Below, in pieces: positions 1-8,167 of a DNA stretch of 64,000 nucleotides. Source of the stretch: Streptomyces asiaticus (lineage in GTDB: Bacteria; Actinomycetota; Actinomycetes; Streptomycetales; Streptomycetaceae); contig NZ_JAGSHX010000006.1 in NCBI RefSeq assembly GCF_018138715.1, positions 5,394,001 through 5,458,000 of the forward strand, read 5' to 3'. Under the pieces are notes generated by a model. It was not told the DNA's origin. It ran no database searches and worked only from the letters and a program-made list of their open reading frames with translations. Each line of letters opens with the position of its first letter. Within the stretch, counting starts at the first letter, position 1. A program made the position numbers and the translations under genes.

Positions 1-67
1 CCCCGGACTGTCCGGCAGGCTGTGGGACATATCGGCCCTCCCCGCCACCCCACGCCGTCACCCACCC

Positions 68-1111
68 CTACGACGTGACAGGGGCCGTGGGCGGCGCGGA
101 GGGCCGGGCGTCCCTGCGCACCGGGCGTCGCGGGGTAGCGCCCGGCGCGCGGGAGACAAGCGCCAGATGGCGGTAGTCGCTGGGCGGCATCCCGTACGCG
201 GCGCGGAAGGCGCGGCTGAAGACGGCGGGGTGGGCGAAGCCCCAGCGGGCGGCGAGTTCATGGATGCGGACCGTGAGCAGGCCGGGGTCGGTGAGGTCGC
301 GCCGTACGCGGTCCAGCCGCTGTTGCCGGATCCACGCGGAGACCGTGGTGTCGCGGGCTCGGAAGAGGCGGTGCAGATAGCCGACGGAGATGTGGTGCGC
401 GGCGGCGATGGTGGCCGGGGACAGCTCCGGGTCGGACAGGTTCCCCAGGATGAAGTTCTGCACCCGCAGGGCCAGGGTGTGCCGGTGGGTCTCGGGCGGC
501 AGCGCGTCGTCGGCCTCGACGGCCTGGGCGAGCAGCGCGGCCGCCAGGTCGATCAGCACGGTTCCCAGCCGCGGTCCGTCGGAGGGGCGTAACGAGCGGT
601 CCGCAGCGAGCCGGGCGAGGAACCCCGTGAGCAGGGCGCCCACCCCTTCGCGCGCCGGGATGGGCCGGGCGAGCAGCCGGTCGATCCGGTCGTGGGGGAC
701 CGGGATCAGGGCCTTGGGGATCTCCAGGCCCACACCCGCCGGAGGGCCGCCGAAGGCCAGGCAGTCGAAGGGCCGTGAGGTGTCGACGACATAGAGGCCC
801 TCCGCCCTGTGCGCGGCCTCCTGGCGGGACTGGGAGACCTGGAGGTTTCCCTCCTGGATGAACGAGAAGTGGTACAGCTCGGGGTCGGACTGCCGGATGA
901 GCTTGGGCGTCCGCCGGAAGTTCATCTCACGGAACCTCGTGGGCCAGACGGAGGCGGCGCCGAACTCGAGGATGCGCACCTCGCCCCGGAAGTCCCGGGT
1001 GTGGTCGCTGGTCATCTCCATCGGCGCCATGAGCTGTGCCATCCGCTCGCGCCAGAAGTCGAACCGATCCGCTCTGGGCAGATCCTCGCAGCGGAAGACC
1101 GTCTCGATCAT
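68..1111 (-). CDS. AraC family transcriptional regulator
   Basis: Predicted 347-residue DNA-binding regulator. The first ~190 residues look like the AraC-binding-like ligand domain found in NphR/FeaR-type regulators; the last ~110 residues hold an AraC/XylS double helix-turn-helix, with the usual HTH spacing around 'ISVGYLHRLFRA' and the conserved 'GFAHPAVFSRAFRAAYGMPP' tail. The start is ATG at 1111, six bases after GAGGGG; a GTG one codon earlier sits too close to that site. It diverges from the LLM oxidoreductase gene at 1339 across 227 bases, so it may control that cluster. The inducer cannot be read from sequence. The last ~30 residues are Pro/Arg/Ala rich and probably disordered. Confidence 0.88.
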   Translation of the reverse strand: MIETVFRCEDLPRADRFDFWRERMAQLMAPMEMTSDHTRDFRGEVRILEFGAASVWPTRFREMNFRRTPKLIRQSDPELYHFSFIQEGNLQVSQSRQEAAHRAEGLYVVDTSRPFDCLAFGGPPAGVGLEIPKALIPVPHDRIDRLLARPIPAREGVGALLTGFLARLAADRSLRPSDGPRLGTVLIDLAAALLAQAVEADDALPPETHRHTLALRVQNFILGNLSDPELSPATIAAAHHISVGYLHRLFRARDTTVSAWIRQQRLDRVRRDLTDPGLLTVRIHELAARWGFAHPAVFSRAFRAAYGMPPSDYRHLALVSRAPGATPRRPVRRDARPSAPPTAPVTS

Positions 1112-1262
1112 CACGTGCCCCTCTGTGTGCCCCTTGCCGTGCCCCCTTGTTGTGCCTCCTTGCCTGTGCCCCGTGGGCGGGGCGGCGGGCGTGGGCCCCG
1201 AGGTCCGAACGTCCGTACGCTAGCAAAGCGTCGCGCGGCGGGACGAGACTGCCGTACCCCTT

Positions 1263-1281
1263 GTCTGATGGACCGTCAGAT
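1263..1281. promoter_or_regulatory. 19-bp operator, site 1 of 4
   Basis: GTCTGATG-GAC-CGTCAGAT is an imperfect inverted repeat of 8-base arms around a 3-base centre. It matches sites at 3174, 22101 and 22208. It lies 57 bases upstream of the LLM gene start and in the AraC/LLM divergent region. A further half site, CGTCAGAT, follows near 1296. Size and symmetry suit a TetR-family repressor; the protein that binds it is not evident in this window. Confidence 0.6.
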
Positions 1282-1338
1282 ACGACCATGTCCGACGTCA
1301 GATACGACGATGACGGTCCACCGACAAGGAGGCCCGGC

Positions 1339-2307
1339 ATGCGCGTCCTGCCCCGGGGCCGGTTGAGCTACGGCATGCAGCTGCCGATCCAGTCGCAGTC
1401 CACCCTCTACGCCGAGCCGTGGGAGGCCGGGGCGGGCCCGGCCGAGCTGCTCGAGATCGCCCGCGCCGCCGACCGGCTCGGCTTCGCGTACCTCGCCGTC
1501 TGCGACCACGTCGCGATCCCGCGGCGGCTGGCCGCGGCCATGGGCACCGTCTGGTACGACCCGGTGGCCACCCTCGGCTGGCTCGCCGCGGCCACCGAGC
1601 GGGTGCGGCTGCTCAGCCATGTGGCGGTCGCCGCGCTGCGCCATCCGCTGCTGACCGCCAAGCAGTACGCCACGCTCGACCACCTCTCCGGCGGCCGGCT
1701 GATCCTCGGGGTCGGGGCCGGGCACGTCCGGGAGGAGTTCGAGGCGCTCGGGGTGGACTTCGCCCGGCGCGGGGCGCTGCTGGACGAGACGGTCGACGCG
1801 CTGAAGGCGGCGCTGGGACCGGAGGAGTTCCCCGACTTCCGCGGTGAGCGGTTCGCGTTCAGCGGCCTCGGGCAGGCCCCGCGCCCCGTCCAGACGCCAC
1901 GGCCCCCGCTGTGGATCGGCGGCTCCTCGCCCGCGGCGGTGCGCCGGGCGGCGGTCCGGGGCGACGGCTGGCTGCCGCAGGGCGACCCACGGGACCGGCT
2001 GCCGGGGCAGATCGCCCGGCTGTGCGAGCTGCGGAAGGAGGCGGCCCAACACGATCGGGGCTGTGACGAGCCCGCCGAGATCGGCGCGATCACCGAGCCG
2101 CTGTACGTGGGCGAACCGGGCTGGGACGTGGGGCGCCGGACCCTCACCGGCGCGCCGGAACGGCTCGCCGAGAGCCTGCGCGCCTACGCCGCGATGGGGG
2201 TGGACCAGATCCAGGTGCGGTTCCGCTGCCGGGACCACACCGAACTGACCGACCAGATGGCGGCCTTCGCCGCCGATGTCGCTCCGCACCTCGATGACCA
2301 GGGATGA
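1339..2307 (+). CDS. F420-dependent LLM class oxidoreductase (TIGR03619-like)
   Basis: A 322-residue luciferase-like monooxygenase-fold protein. It carries the family signature 'TLDHLSGGRLILGVGAGH' and the 'HPLLTAKQYATLD' strand-helix that precede the cofactor pocket, and matches the length of F420-dependent subfamily members. These enzymes use reduced F420 (or FMN) to oxidise or reduce organic substrates in the cytoplasm. The ATG at 1339 is chosen because AAGGAGG ends six bases upstream; the longer open frame has no ribosome site. The gene ends in GGATGACT, so the next gene could be translationally coupled. fbiC, needed for F420, lies 8 kb downstream. The substrate is unknown; neighbours suggest a catabolic path. 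Confidence 0.87.
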   Translation: MRVLPRGRLSYGMQLPIQSQSTLYAEPWEAGAGPAELLEIARAADRLGFAYLAVCDHVAIPRRLAAAMGTVWYDPVATLGWLAAATERVRLLSHVAVAALRHPLLTAKQYATLDHLSGGRLILGVGAGHVREEFEALGVDFARRGALLDETVDALKAALGPEEFPDFRGERFAFSGLGQAPRPVQTPRPPLWIGGSSPAAVRRAAVRGDGWLPQGDPRDRLPGQIARLCELRKEAAQHDRGCDEPAEIGAITEPLYVGEPGWDVGRRTLTGAPERLAESLRAYAAMGVDQIQVRFRCRDHTELTDQMAAFAADVAPHLDDQG

Positions 2308-2321
2308 CTAGGGAGATCGGA

Positions 2322-3104
2322 ATGGGCAAGCTGGACGGGCGGGTCGTCATCATCACCGGGGCGGCGCGCGGACAGGGTGAGCAGGAGGCGCGGCTGTTCG
2401 CGGCCGAGGGCGCGCGCGTGGTCCTCGGCGACGTACTGGACGAGCCGGGCGAGGCACTGGCCAAGGAGCTGGGGGAGGGCGCCCGGTTCGTCCATCTGGA
2501 CGTGGGCCGCGAGGACGACTGGACCGCCGCCGTCGCCGCCGCCAGGGACGCCTTCGGCTCGGTGGACGGCCTGGTCAACAACGCCGGGATCCTCCGCTTC
2601 AACGAGCTGGTCGGCACCCCGCTGGCGGAGTACCTGGAGGTGGTCCAGGTCAACCAGGTCGGCACGTTCCTGGGGATGCGGACGGTCGCGCCGGAGCTGG
2701 CGGCGGCGGGCGGCGGGACGATCGTGAACACCGCCTCGTACGTCGCCCTGTCCGGTATGCCCCTCCTCACCGCGTACGCCGCGACGAAGGCGGCGGTGGT
2801 GGGGATGACGCGGGTGGCCGCGATGGAGCTCGCGGACAAGGGCATCCGGGTCAACGCGATGTGCCCGGGCGCGGTCGACACCCCCATGACCAACCCGGCC
2901 CACCTCGACCCGGAAGCCGACACCGCGGAGGCGACGGCGGCGGTCGACGAGCTCTACCGCAAGCTGGTCCCGCTGGGCCGGATCGGCCGCCCGGAGGAGG
3001 TGGCGCGGCTCGCGCTCTTCCTGTCCTCGGAGGACTCCTCGTACGTCACCGGCCAGCCGTTCGTCGTCGACGGCGGCTGGCTGACGGGCGTCTCGGTCTT
3101 CTAA
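2322..3104 (+). CDS. SDR family NAD-dependent oxidoreductase
   Basis: A 260-residue classical short-chain dehydrogenase. The glycine-rich cofactor loop is TGAARGQG near residue 14, the structural NNAG follows, and the catalytic Ser (NTAS) sits 13 residues before the Tyr of YAATK, so the Ser-Tyr-Lys triad is intact. The C-terminal 'VDGGW' is typical. An ATG at 2304 overlaps the previous stop by 4 bases; I prefer ATG 2322 because GGGAG lies 6 bases upstream and family members begin right before the Rossmann strand. It is likely co-transcribed with the LLM gene before it. It probably oxidises a hydroxyl group of a cyclic or CoA-linked intermediate; substrate unknown. Confidence 0.9.
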   Translation: MGKLDGRVVIITGAARGQGEQEARLFAAEGARVVLGDVLDEPGEALAKELGEGARFVHLDVGREDDWTAAVAAARDAFGSVDGLVNNAGILRFNELVGTPLAEYLEVVQVNQVGTFLGMRTVAPELAAAGGGTIVNTASYVALSGMPLLTAYAATKAAVVGMTRVAAMELADKGIRVNAMCPGAVDTPMTNPAHLDPEADTAEATAAVDELYRKLVPLGRIGRPEEVARLALFLSSEDSSYVTGQPFVVDGGWLTGVSVF

Positions 3105-3136
3105 CCCCGGCCGCTGGGCCGGCCCGGCTCCGGCCC

Positions 3137-3165
3137 TTGACGGTCCGTGCCCGCGGTGCCAGAGT
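3137..3165 (+). promoter_or_regulatory. Candidate promoter of the 3221 LLM gene
   Basis: TTGACG at 3137-3142 and CAGAGT at 3160-3165 are 17 bases apart, a fair match to a housekeeping promoter. The predicted start of transcription falls just before the palindromic operator at 3174, which fits repression. Confidence 0.45.
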
Positions 3166-3173
3166 CAATCAAA

Positions 3174-3192
3174 ATCTGACGATCCGTCAGAT
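3174..3192. promoter_or_regulatory. 19-bp operator, site 2 of 4 (perfect palindrome)
   Basis: ATCTGACG-ATC-CGTCAGAT has perfect 8-base arms. It sits directly downstream of the candidate promoter and 29 bases before the ATG at 3221, a classical repressor position. This is the best copy of the motif also found at 1263, 22101 and 22208. Confidence 0.7.
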
Positions 3193-3220
3193 CGACGTTC
3201 GTCTGAGGCGGTGAACCTCC

Positions 3221-4348
3221 ATGGAATTCGGACTCTTCGTGCAGGGCTACGTCCCCGAAAGCCGACGCCGAACCGACCCCGAGGCCGAGCATCACGCGCT
3301 CGTCGAGGAGACCGAGTACGTCATCCAGGCCGACCGGTCGGGCTTCAAGTACGTATGGGCCTCCGAGCACCACTTCCTGGACGAGTACTCCCACCTCTCC
3401 GCGAACGACGTCTTCCTCGGCTATCTCGCCCACGCCACCGAGCGCATCCACCTCGGCTCCGGCATCTTCAACCCGTTGCCGCAGGTCAACCACCCGGTCA
3501 AGGTGGCCGAGAAGGTCGCGATGCTCGACCACCTCTCCGGCGGCCGGTTCGAGTTCGGCTCCGGCCGGGGCGCGGGCAGCCACGAGATCCTGGGCTTCCT
3601 GCCGGGCGTGACCGACATGAACGCCACCAAGGAGATCTGGGAAGAGACGATCGCCGAGTTCCCCAAGATGTGGTTGCAGGACGAGTACCAGGGCTTCACC
3701 GGCAAGCACTGGACGCTGCCGCCGCGCAAGGTGCTGCCCAAGCCGTACGGGGCCGCCCACCCGGCGATGTGGTACGCGGCCGGATCGCCGCCCTCGTACG
3801 CGATGGCGGGCAAGAAGGGCCTCGGCGTGCTCGGCTTCTCCATCCAGAAGGTCTCCGACATGGAGTGGGCCCTCGACTCCTACAAGAACGCGGTCAAGGA
3901 GGCCGAACCGGTCGGCGGCTTCGTCAACGACAACGTGATGGTCACCTCGACCGCGATCTGCGCCGAGACCCACGCCAAGGCCGTCGAGGTCGCGCTCGGC
4001 GGCGGGCTCAACTACCTCCAGTCGCTGCTCTTCCGCTACCACGACACCTTCCCCCGCCCGGACGGCATCCCGCAGTGGCCCGAACTGCTGCCGGAGTACA
4101 CCGAGGAGATCATCGAACTCCTCATCGCCGAGGAGCTGATGATCTGCGGCGACCCGGACGAGGTCTTCCGCCAGTGCAAGCGGTGGGAGCAGGCCGGGGC
4201 CGACCAGCTGTCGTTCGGGCTGCCGATCGGGATCGGCTACGAGGACACGATGAACACGATCAAGCTCATCGGCGAGCACGTCATCCCGAAGATCGACACC
4301 GATCCGGTGCACCGCACGACCCGCTTCCGCCAGGCCGTCACCCAGTAG
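3221..4348 (+). CDS. LLM class flavin-dependent oxidoreductase
   Basis: A 375-residue luciferase-like alkanal monooxygenase-family protein. It has the early 'YVWASEHHFLDEYS' segment with the His pair typical of the FMN-dependent group, followed by 'AEKVAMLDHLSGGRFEFGSGRG', which forms the phosphate-binding turn. The ATG lies downstream of GAGGCGG. The protein probably needs a separate flavin reductase, which is not seen nearby. It is the second LLM enzyme in the run, with the palindromic operator between promoter and start, and leads into the amidohydrolase gene 125 bases later. The closing codons lie inside a short repeated block. Confidence 0.88.
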   Translation: MEFGLFVQGYVPESRRRTDPEAEHHALVEETEYVIQADRSGFKYVWASEHHFLDEYSHLSANDVFLGYLAHATERIHLGSGIFNPLPQVNHPVKVAEKVAMLDHLSGGRFEFGSGRGAGSHEILGFLPGVTDMNATKEIWEETIAEFPKMWLQDEYQGFTGKHWTLPPRKVLPKPYGAAHPAMWYAAGSPPSYAMAGKKGLGVLGFSIQKVSDMEWALDSYKNAVKEAEPVGGFVNDNVMVTSTAICAETHAKAVEVALGGGLNYLQSLLFRYHDTFPRPDGIPQWPELLPEYTEEIIELLIAEELMICGDPDEVFRQCKRWEQAGADQLSFGLPIGIGYEDTMNTIKLIGEHVIPKIDTDPVHRTTRFRQAVTQ

Positions 4349-4431
4349 CCGCTGTCACCCACCAGCCGCGCAGGCCGTCACCCACCAGCCGCAGGCCGTC
4401 ACCCAGTAGCCGCGCAGGCCGTCACGCAGCA
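4331..4431. repeat. Four short direct repeats over a stop codon
   Basis: CAGGCCGTCACCCA occurs at 4331, 4371 and 4392 and, with one change, at 4415, linked by CAGCCGCG- or TAGCCGCG-type spacers. The first copy holds the last codons and stop of the LLM gene; the others are copies of that stop region in the intergenic space. They look like slippage duplications and not a structured RNA. Confidence 0.7.
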
Positions 4432-4473
4432 GGCGCGGACGCCGGCCGCAGACGCGAGAAGGGACCTGAACCC

Positions 4474-6216
4474 GTGCTCGACCACCTGATCAAGGGCGCC
4501 ACCGTGGCGGACGGCACCGGCGCGCCCTCGTACGTCGCCGACGTCGGCATCCGGGACGGCCGGATCGTGGCCATCGCCGAGCCCGGGGCCGTCACCGAAC
4601 CGGCCCGGTCCACCGAGGACGCCACCGGGCTCGTCCTCGCGCCCGGGTTCGTCGATCCGCACACCCACTACGACGCCCAGCTGTTCTGGGATCCGTACGC
4701 CACCCCGTCCATGAACCACGGCGTGACCACCGTGGCCGGCGGCAACTGCGGTTTCACCCTCGCCCCGCTCAACCCCGACCGGCCGGGCGACGCCGACTAC
4801 ACCCGGCGGATGATGAGCCGGGTCGAGGGCATGTCGCTGGTGGCGCTGGAGCAGGGCGCGCCCTGGAACTGGCACGGCTTCGGCGAGTACCTGGACGCGC
4901 TGGAGGGCCGGATCGCCGTCAACGCGGGCTTCATGGTGGGGCACTGCGCACTGCGCCGCCATGTGATGGGCGAGGACGCGATCGGCGGACAGCCCAGCCC
5001 GGCGCAGCTGGAGGAGATGCTGCGGCTCTTCCACGAGGCGATGGACGCGGGGGCGTGGGGGCTGTCCACCACCCAGTCCTCGACCCACTCGGACGGGGAC
5101 GGACAGCCGGTCGCCTCCCGTCACGCCCGGCCCGGGGAACTCCTGGCGCTCTCCCGGGCCGTCGGCGACCACGAGGGGACGCAGATCGAGGCGATCGTGG
5201 CGGGCTGTCTCGACCAGTTCGCCGACGAGGAGATCGAACTGCTGGTGGACATGAGCGCGGCCGCCGGGCGCCCGCTCAACTGGAACGTGCTGACCATCGA
5301 CGCGGCCGTTCCCGAGCGGGTGCCGCGCCAGCTCCAGGCCAGCGAACGCGCCCGCAAGGCGGGCGGCAGGATCGTCGCCCTCACGATGCCGATCCTCACC
5401 CCCATGAACATGTCGCTCGGCACCTTCTGCGCGCTCAACCTCATCCCGGGCTGGGGCGACATCCTGGGGCTGCCCATCCCGGAACGGATCGCGAGGCTCC
5501 GCGAACCGGCCGTACGGGAGGAGATGCTGCGCCGCGCAGGCAGCCCCGAGGCCGGGGTCTTCCGGCGGCTCACCCACTTCGGCCGGTACGTCATCGGCGA
5601 CACCTACAGCGCGGCCAACGCCGGGCTGACCGGGCGCGTCGTCCGCGACATCGCCGCCGAGCGCGGGCAGGAGGCGTTCCACTGCCTGGTGGAGATCTGC
5701 GCGGCGGACGAGATGCGTACGGTGCTGTGGCCGATGCCGACCGACAACGACCCGGCCAGCTGGGAGTTGCGCCGGCAGACCTGGGAGCACGAGGACGTCA
5801 TGCTCGGCGGCTCCGACGCCGGGGCCCATCTGGACCGGATGTGCGGTGCCCCGTACACCACCCGTTTCATCGGCGACTGTCTGCGCGGACGGAAGCTGGT
5901 CGGCCTGGAGCAGGCGGTACGGATGCTGACGGACGATCCGGCGCGGCTGCTGGGGCTGCGCGGGCGCGGCCGGATCGCCGAGGGTTACCACGCCGACCTG
6001 GTCCTCTTCGACCCCGACCGGATCGACGCGGGCCAGGCGCGGCTGGTCCACGACCTGCCCGGCGAGAGCCCCCGGCTGGACTCGCGCGCCACGGGCATCG
6101 TGAGCGTCCGGGTGGGCGGCACGGAGACCATCCGGGACGACGAGATCACCGGCGCGGTACCGGGGCGGGTGCTCCGGTCGGGCCGCGACACGGAGACGGT
6201 GAGCACGAGGGGCTGA
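4474..6216 (+). CDS. N-acyl-D-amino-acid deacylase family amidohydrolase
   Basis: A 580-residue metal-dependent amidohydrolase. The HxH metal motif is in DPHTHYDAQ (His63, His65), and GNCGF (Cys92) places it with D-aminoacylases, where this Cys helps bind zinc. Late in the protein, GGSDAGAH gives the conserved metal-binding Asp, and '[17 protein letters not shown]' is the usual C-terminal beta-sandwich return. The start is GTG 4474 behind GAGAAGGGA; the open frame reaches back to 3211 over the previous gene, which is an artefact. In this company (LLM oxidoreductases, SDRs) it may hydrolyse a cyclic amide or an acyl group of a xenobiotic or secondary metabolite and not a D-amino acid. It is probably in one operon with the SDR that follows 4 bases later. 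Confidence 0.88.
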   Translation: MLDHLIKGATVADGTGAPSYVADVGIRDGRIVAIAEPGAVTEPARSTEDATGLVLAPGFVDPHTHYDAQLFWDPYATPSMNHGVTTVAGGNCGFTLAPLNPDRPGDADYTRRMMSRVEGMSLVALEQGAPWNWHGFGEYLDALEGRIAVNAGFMVGHCALRRHVMGEDAIGGQPSPAQLEEMLRLFHEAMDAGAWGLSTTQSSTHSDGDGQPVASRHARPGELLALSRAVGDHEGTQIEAIVAGCLDQFADEEIELLVDMSAAAGRPLNWNVLTIDAAVPERVPRQLQASERARKAGGRIVALTMPILTPMNMSLGTFCALNLIPGWGDILGLPIPERIARLREPAVREEMLRRAGSPEAGVFRRLTHFGRYVIGDTYSAANAGLTGRVVRDIAAERGQEAFHCLVEICAADEMRTVLWPMPTDNDPASWELRRQTWEHEDVMLGGSDAGAHLDRMCGAPYTTRFIGDCLRGRKLVGLEQAVRMLTDDPARLLGLRGRGRIAEGYHADLVLFDPDRIDAGQARLVHDLPGESPRLDSRATGIVSVRVGGTETIRDDEITGAVPGRVLRSGRDTETVSTRG

Positions 6217-6220
6217 GCCG

Positions 6221-7213
6221 GTGACGCGCGCGACGGCCGGGGGCGGCGGGGGCGGCGGGCGCGACAGGTCTGGCGGCCGCACGGACCCCCTGGGTCCTGC
6301 CGGGTCCACGGGCCCTACCGCGTCCACGGGCCCTACCGCGTCCACGGGCGCTACCGGCCCCACCGGACTCGGCGGCGGGCGTGCGGGGCCTGGGGCTGAC
6401 GGCCTCACCGCCTCCGCCGGACCCACCGGATCCACCGGACCCACCGGCCCCACCGGACCGGGTTCCCTCACCGGCCGGGCCGCCCTGGTCACGGGTGGTT
6501 CACGGGGCATCGGGCTCGCCGTGGCGGAGGCGCTGACGGCGGACGGCGCGGCGGTGTGCGTCACGGCGCGGGACCCGAGGGGGCTGGCCGACGCCGTACG
6601 CCGCCTCGGCCCGCGCGCCATCGGCTGCCCGGGGGACGTGGCGGACCCGGCCCACCCGGAGGCGGCCGTGGCCCGGGCCCTGACCGAGTTCGGCCGCCTC
6701 GACATCCTGGTCAACAACGCCGCCACCAACGCCCCGCTCGGCCCGCTGATGGCCGTGGACCCGCTCGCCTGGCGCACCGCCTTCACGGCCAACGTGGAGG
6801 CGCCGCTGCGGCTGACCCAGGCGGCCTGGCGGGGCTGGATGCGCGACCACGGCGGGGCGGTCGTCAACATCTGCACCGAGGGCACCCACGGCGTCGGCCC
6901 GGACGTCGGCGCCTACGGCACCACCAAGACCGCCCTCCTCCGCCTCACCCGCCAGCTCGCCGGAGAACTGGCCCCCTCCGTCCGCGTCAACGCCGTCTCC
7001 CCGGGGCTGGTCCGCACCGAGATGGCCCGCTTCGTCTGGGAGCCCGGCGAACCGGAGATCGCCGCGACGCTCCCGCTGGCCCGCATCGGCGAGCCGGAGG
7101 ACGTGGCGCGCGCGGTCCGCTGGCTGGTCTCGGACGAGGCGTCCTGGATCACCGGCACGGACCTGGTGGTCGACGGCGGCCGCCGCGTCCGCGCGGCCCG
7201 CCGCACCAACTGA
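6221..7213 (+). CDS. SDR oxidoreductase with collagen-like N-terminal extension
   Basis: A 330-residue protein whose last ~245 residues are a classical SDR: cofactor loop TGGSRGIG, then NNAATN, catalytic YGTTK and VDGGR. The position of the catalytic Ser, 13 residues before the Tyr, is Thr here. The first ~85 residues are a Gly/Pro/Thr/Ser arm with collagen-like Gly-x-y triplets ([22 protein letters not shown]). No in-frame ATG, GTG or TTG was found between GTG 6221 and the Rossmann fold, so the arm appears to be translated. The start follows the previous stop by 4 bases, with GAGGGG upstream. The fold call is firm; the role of the arm is unknown. Confidence 0.8.
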   Translation: MTRATAGGGGGGGRDRSGGRTDPLGPAGSTGPTASTGPTASTGATGPTGLGGGRAGPGADGLTASAGPTGSTGPTGPTGPGSLTGRAALVTGGSRGIGLAVAEALTADGAAVCVTARDPRGLADAVRRLGPRAIGCPGDVADPAHPEAAVARALTEFGRLDILVNNAATNAPLGPLMAVDPLAWRTAFTANVEAPLRLTQAAWRGWMRDHGGAVVNICTEGTHGVGPDVGAYGTTKTALLRLTRQLAGELAPSVRVNAVSPGLVRTEMARFVWEPGEPEIAATLPLARIGEPEDVARAVRWLVSDEASWITGTDLVVDGGRRVRAARRTN

Positions 7214-7224
7214 CAGGACACACG

Positions 7225-7247
7225 GCCCCCGTTCCTCGACCGGGGGC
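7225..7247 (+). terminator. Hairpin terminator after the SDR gene
   Basis: GCCCCCG and CGGGGGC form a 7-bp perfect stem around a 9-base loop, 11 bases after the SDR stop. It probably ends the cluster transcript. Confidence 0.55.
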
Positions 7248-7261
7248 AGCTCCATATCCGC

Positions 7262-7290
7262 TAGACGAGACGCAACGTAGCGTCTACGCT
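7262..7290 (+). promoter_or_regulatory. Promoter/operator of the methyltransferase gene
   Basis: TAGACG (7262) and TACGCT (7285) are 17 bases apart. A 17-bp near-palindrome, AACGTAG-CGT-CTACGCT (7274-7290), covers the -10 region. The expected transcription start coincides with the ATG at 7298 and no ribosome site is present, so a leaderless, repressor-controlled transcript is likely. Confidence 0.45.
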
Positions 7291-7297
7291 AGCTCTC

Positions 7298-7954
7298 ATG
7301 ACACTCACTCACACCCTTGCCGACCCCCGGGTCGAGACCGCCATCAGCCGCATGTTCGAGCTGGCCGAGCAGGACGGGACCGCCCAGGCGCAGCTGCCGC
7401 CCGGCGCACTGGAAATGGCCCCGCAGGAACTCGCCGACGCCGCGGCCGGGATCTACATGCCGATCTCCGCCGATGGCGGAAAGCTGCTCTACAACCTGGT
7501 GCGGGCTATCCGCCCGGCCACGGTGGTCGAGTTCGGGATGTCCTACGGGATCTCCACGCTCCATCTGGCCGCCGCCGTGCGGGACAACGGCACCGGGCGC
7601 GTCGTCACCACGGAAATGAGCAAGGAGAAGATCGCCGCGGCCCGCCGCACCTTCACCGAGACCGGTCTCGACGACCTGATCACCGTGCTGGAGGGGGACG
7701 CCCGGGAGACCCTCGTCGGCCTCGAGGGCCCCCTGGAGCTGGTCCTGCTCGACGGCTGGAAGGACCTGTGCCTGCCCGTGCTGCGGATGCTCGAACCGAT
7801 CCTGCGGCCCGGCGCCCTCGTCGTGGCCGACGACATCGACCAGTTCGAGGGCCCCATGCGGCCCTACCTCGACTACGTGCGCGACCCGGCGAACGGCTAC
7901 CAGAACGTCAGCTTCCCCATCGAGGACGGCATGGAGATCAGCTGCCGCCTCTGA
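7298..7954 (+). CDS. Class I SAM-dependent O-methyltransferase
   Basis: A 218-residue Rossmann-fold methyltransferase of the small O-methyltransferase/Methyltransf_24 type. Motif I is VVEFGMSYGISTLHLA, the acidic residue after strand 2 is in VTTEMS, and LVLLDGWKD matches motif IV, where related catechol-type enzymes bind a metal. It is expected to be cytosolic and to methylate a small molecule hydroxyl. It stands alone between two terminators, with its own promoter and a palindrome over the -10 box, so it is probably induced by a specific signal. The substrate cannot be deduced. Confidence 0.85.
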   Translation: MTLTHTLADPRVETAISRMFELAEQDGTAQAQLPPGALEMAPQELADAAAGIYMPISADGGKLLYNLVRAIRPATVVEFGMSYGISTLHLAAAVRDNGTGRVVTTEMSKEKIAAARRTFTETGLDDLITVLEGDARETLVGLEGPLELVLLDGWKDLCLPVLRMLEPILRPGALVVADDIDQFEGPMRPYLDYVRDPANGYQNVSFPIEDGMEISCRL

Positions 7955-8129
7955 GCCGCCGGGCGACATCGACGCACACCGCTCCTGCCCCGTACTCGCG
8001 CCCCGACGCCGACGCCGACGCCGACTCCGTCATCCGCGGCCGGGACCCGGTGGAGATCGGTCGAACAGCCGGTCGACTACGGCAAGGTCCGCTGCTGACC
8101 GCTCCACGGTGGCTGACGGAAACGCCCTC

Positions 8130-8163
8130 GGTCCGGGTACGGGGGCGACCCCGTACCCGGACC
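8130..8163. terminator. Bidirectional terminator with 15-bp perfect stem
   Basis: GGTCCGGGTACGGGG pairs perfectly with CCCCGTACCCGGACC around a GCGA tetraloop. It lies between two convergent genes and ends 4 bases before the stop of the PHP-domain gene. Confidence 0.85.
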
Positions 8164-8167
8164 CTCC

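Noticed and set aside
4399..6885. An 828-residue minus-strand open frame
   Set aside because: Antisense of the amidohydrolase and SDR genes; Pro/Gly/Arg shadow composition.
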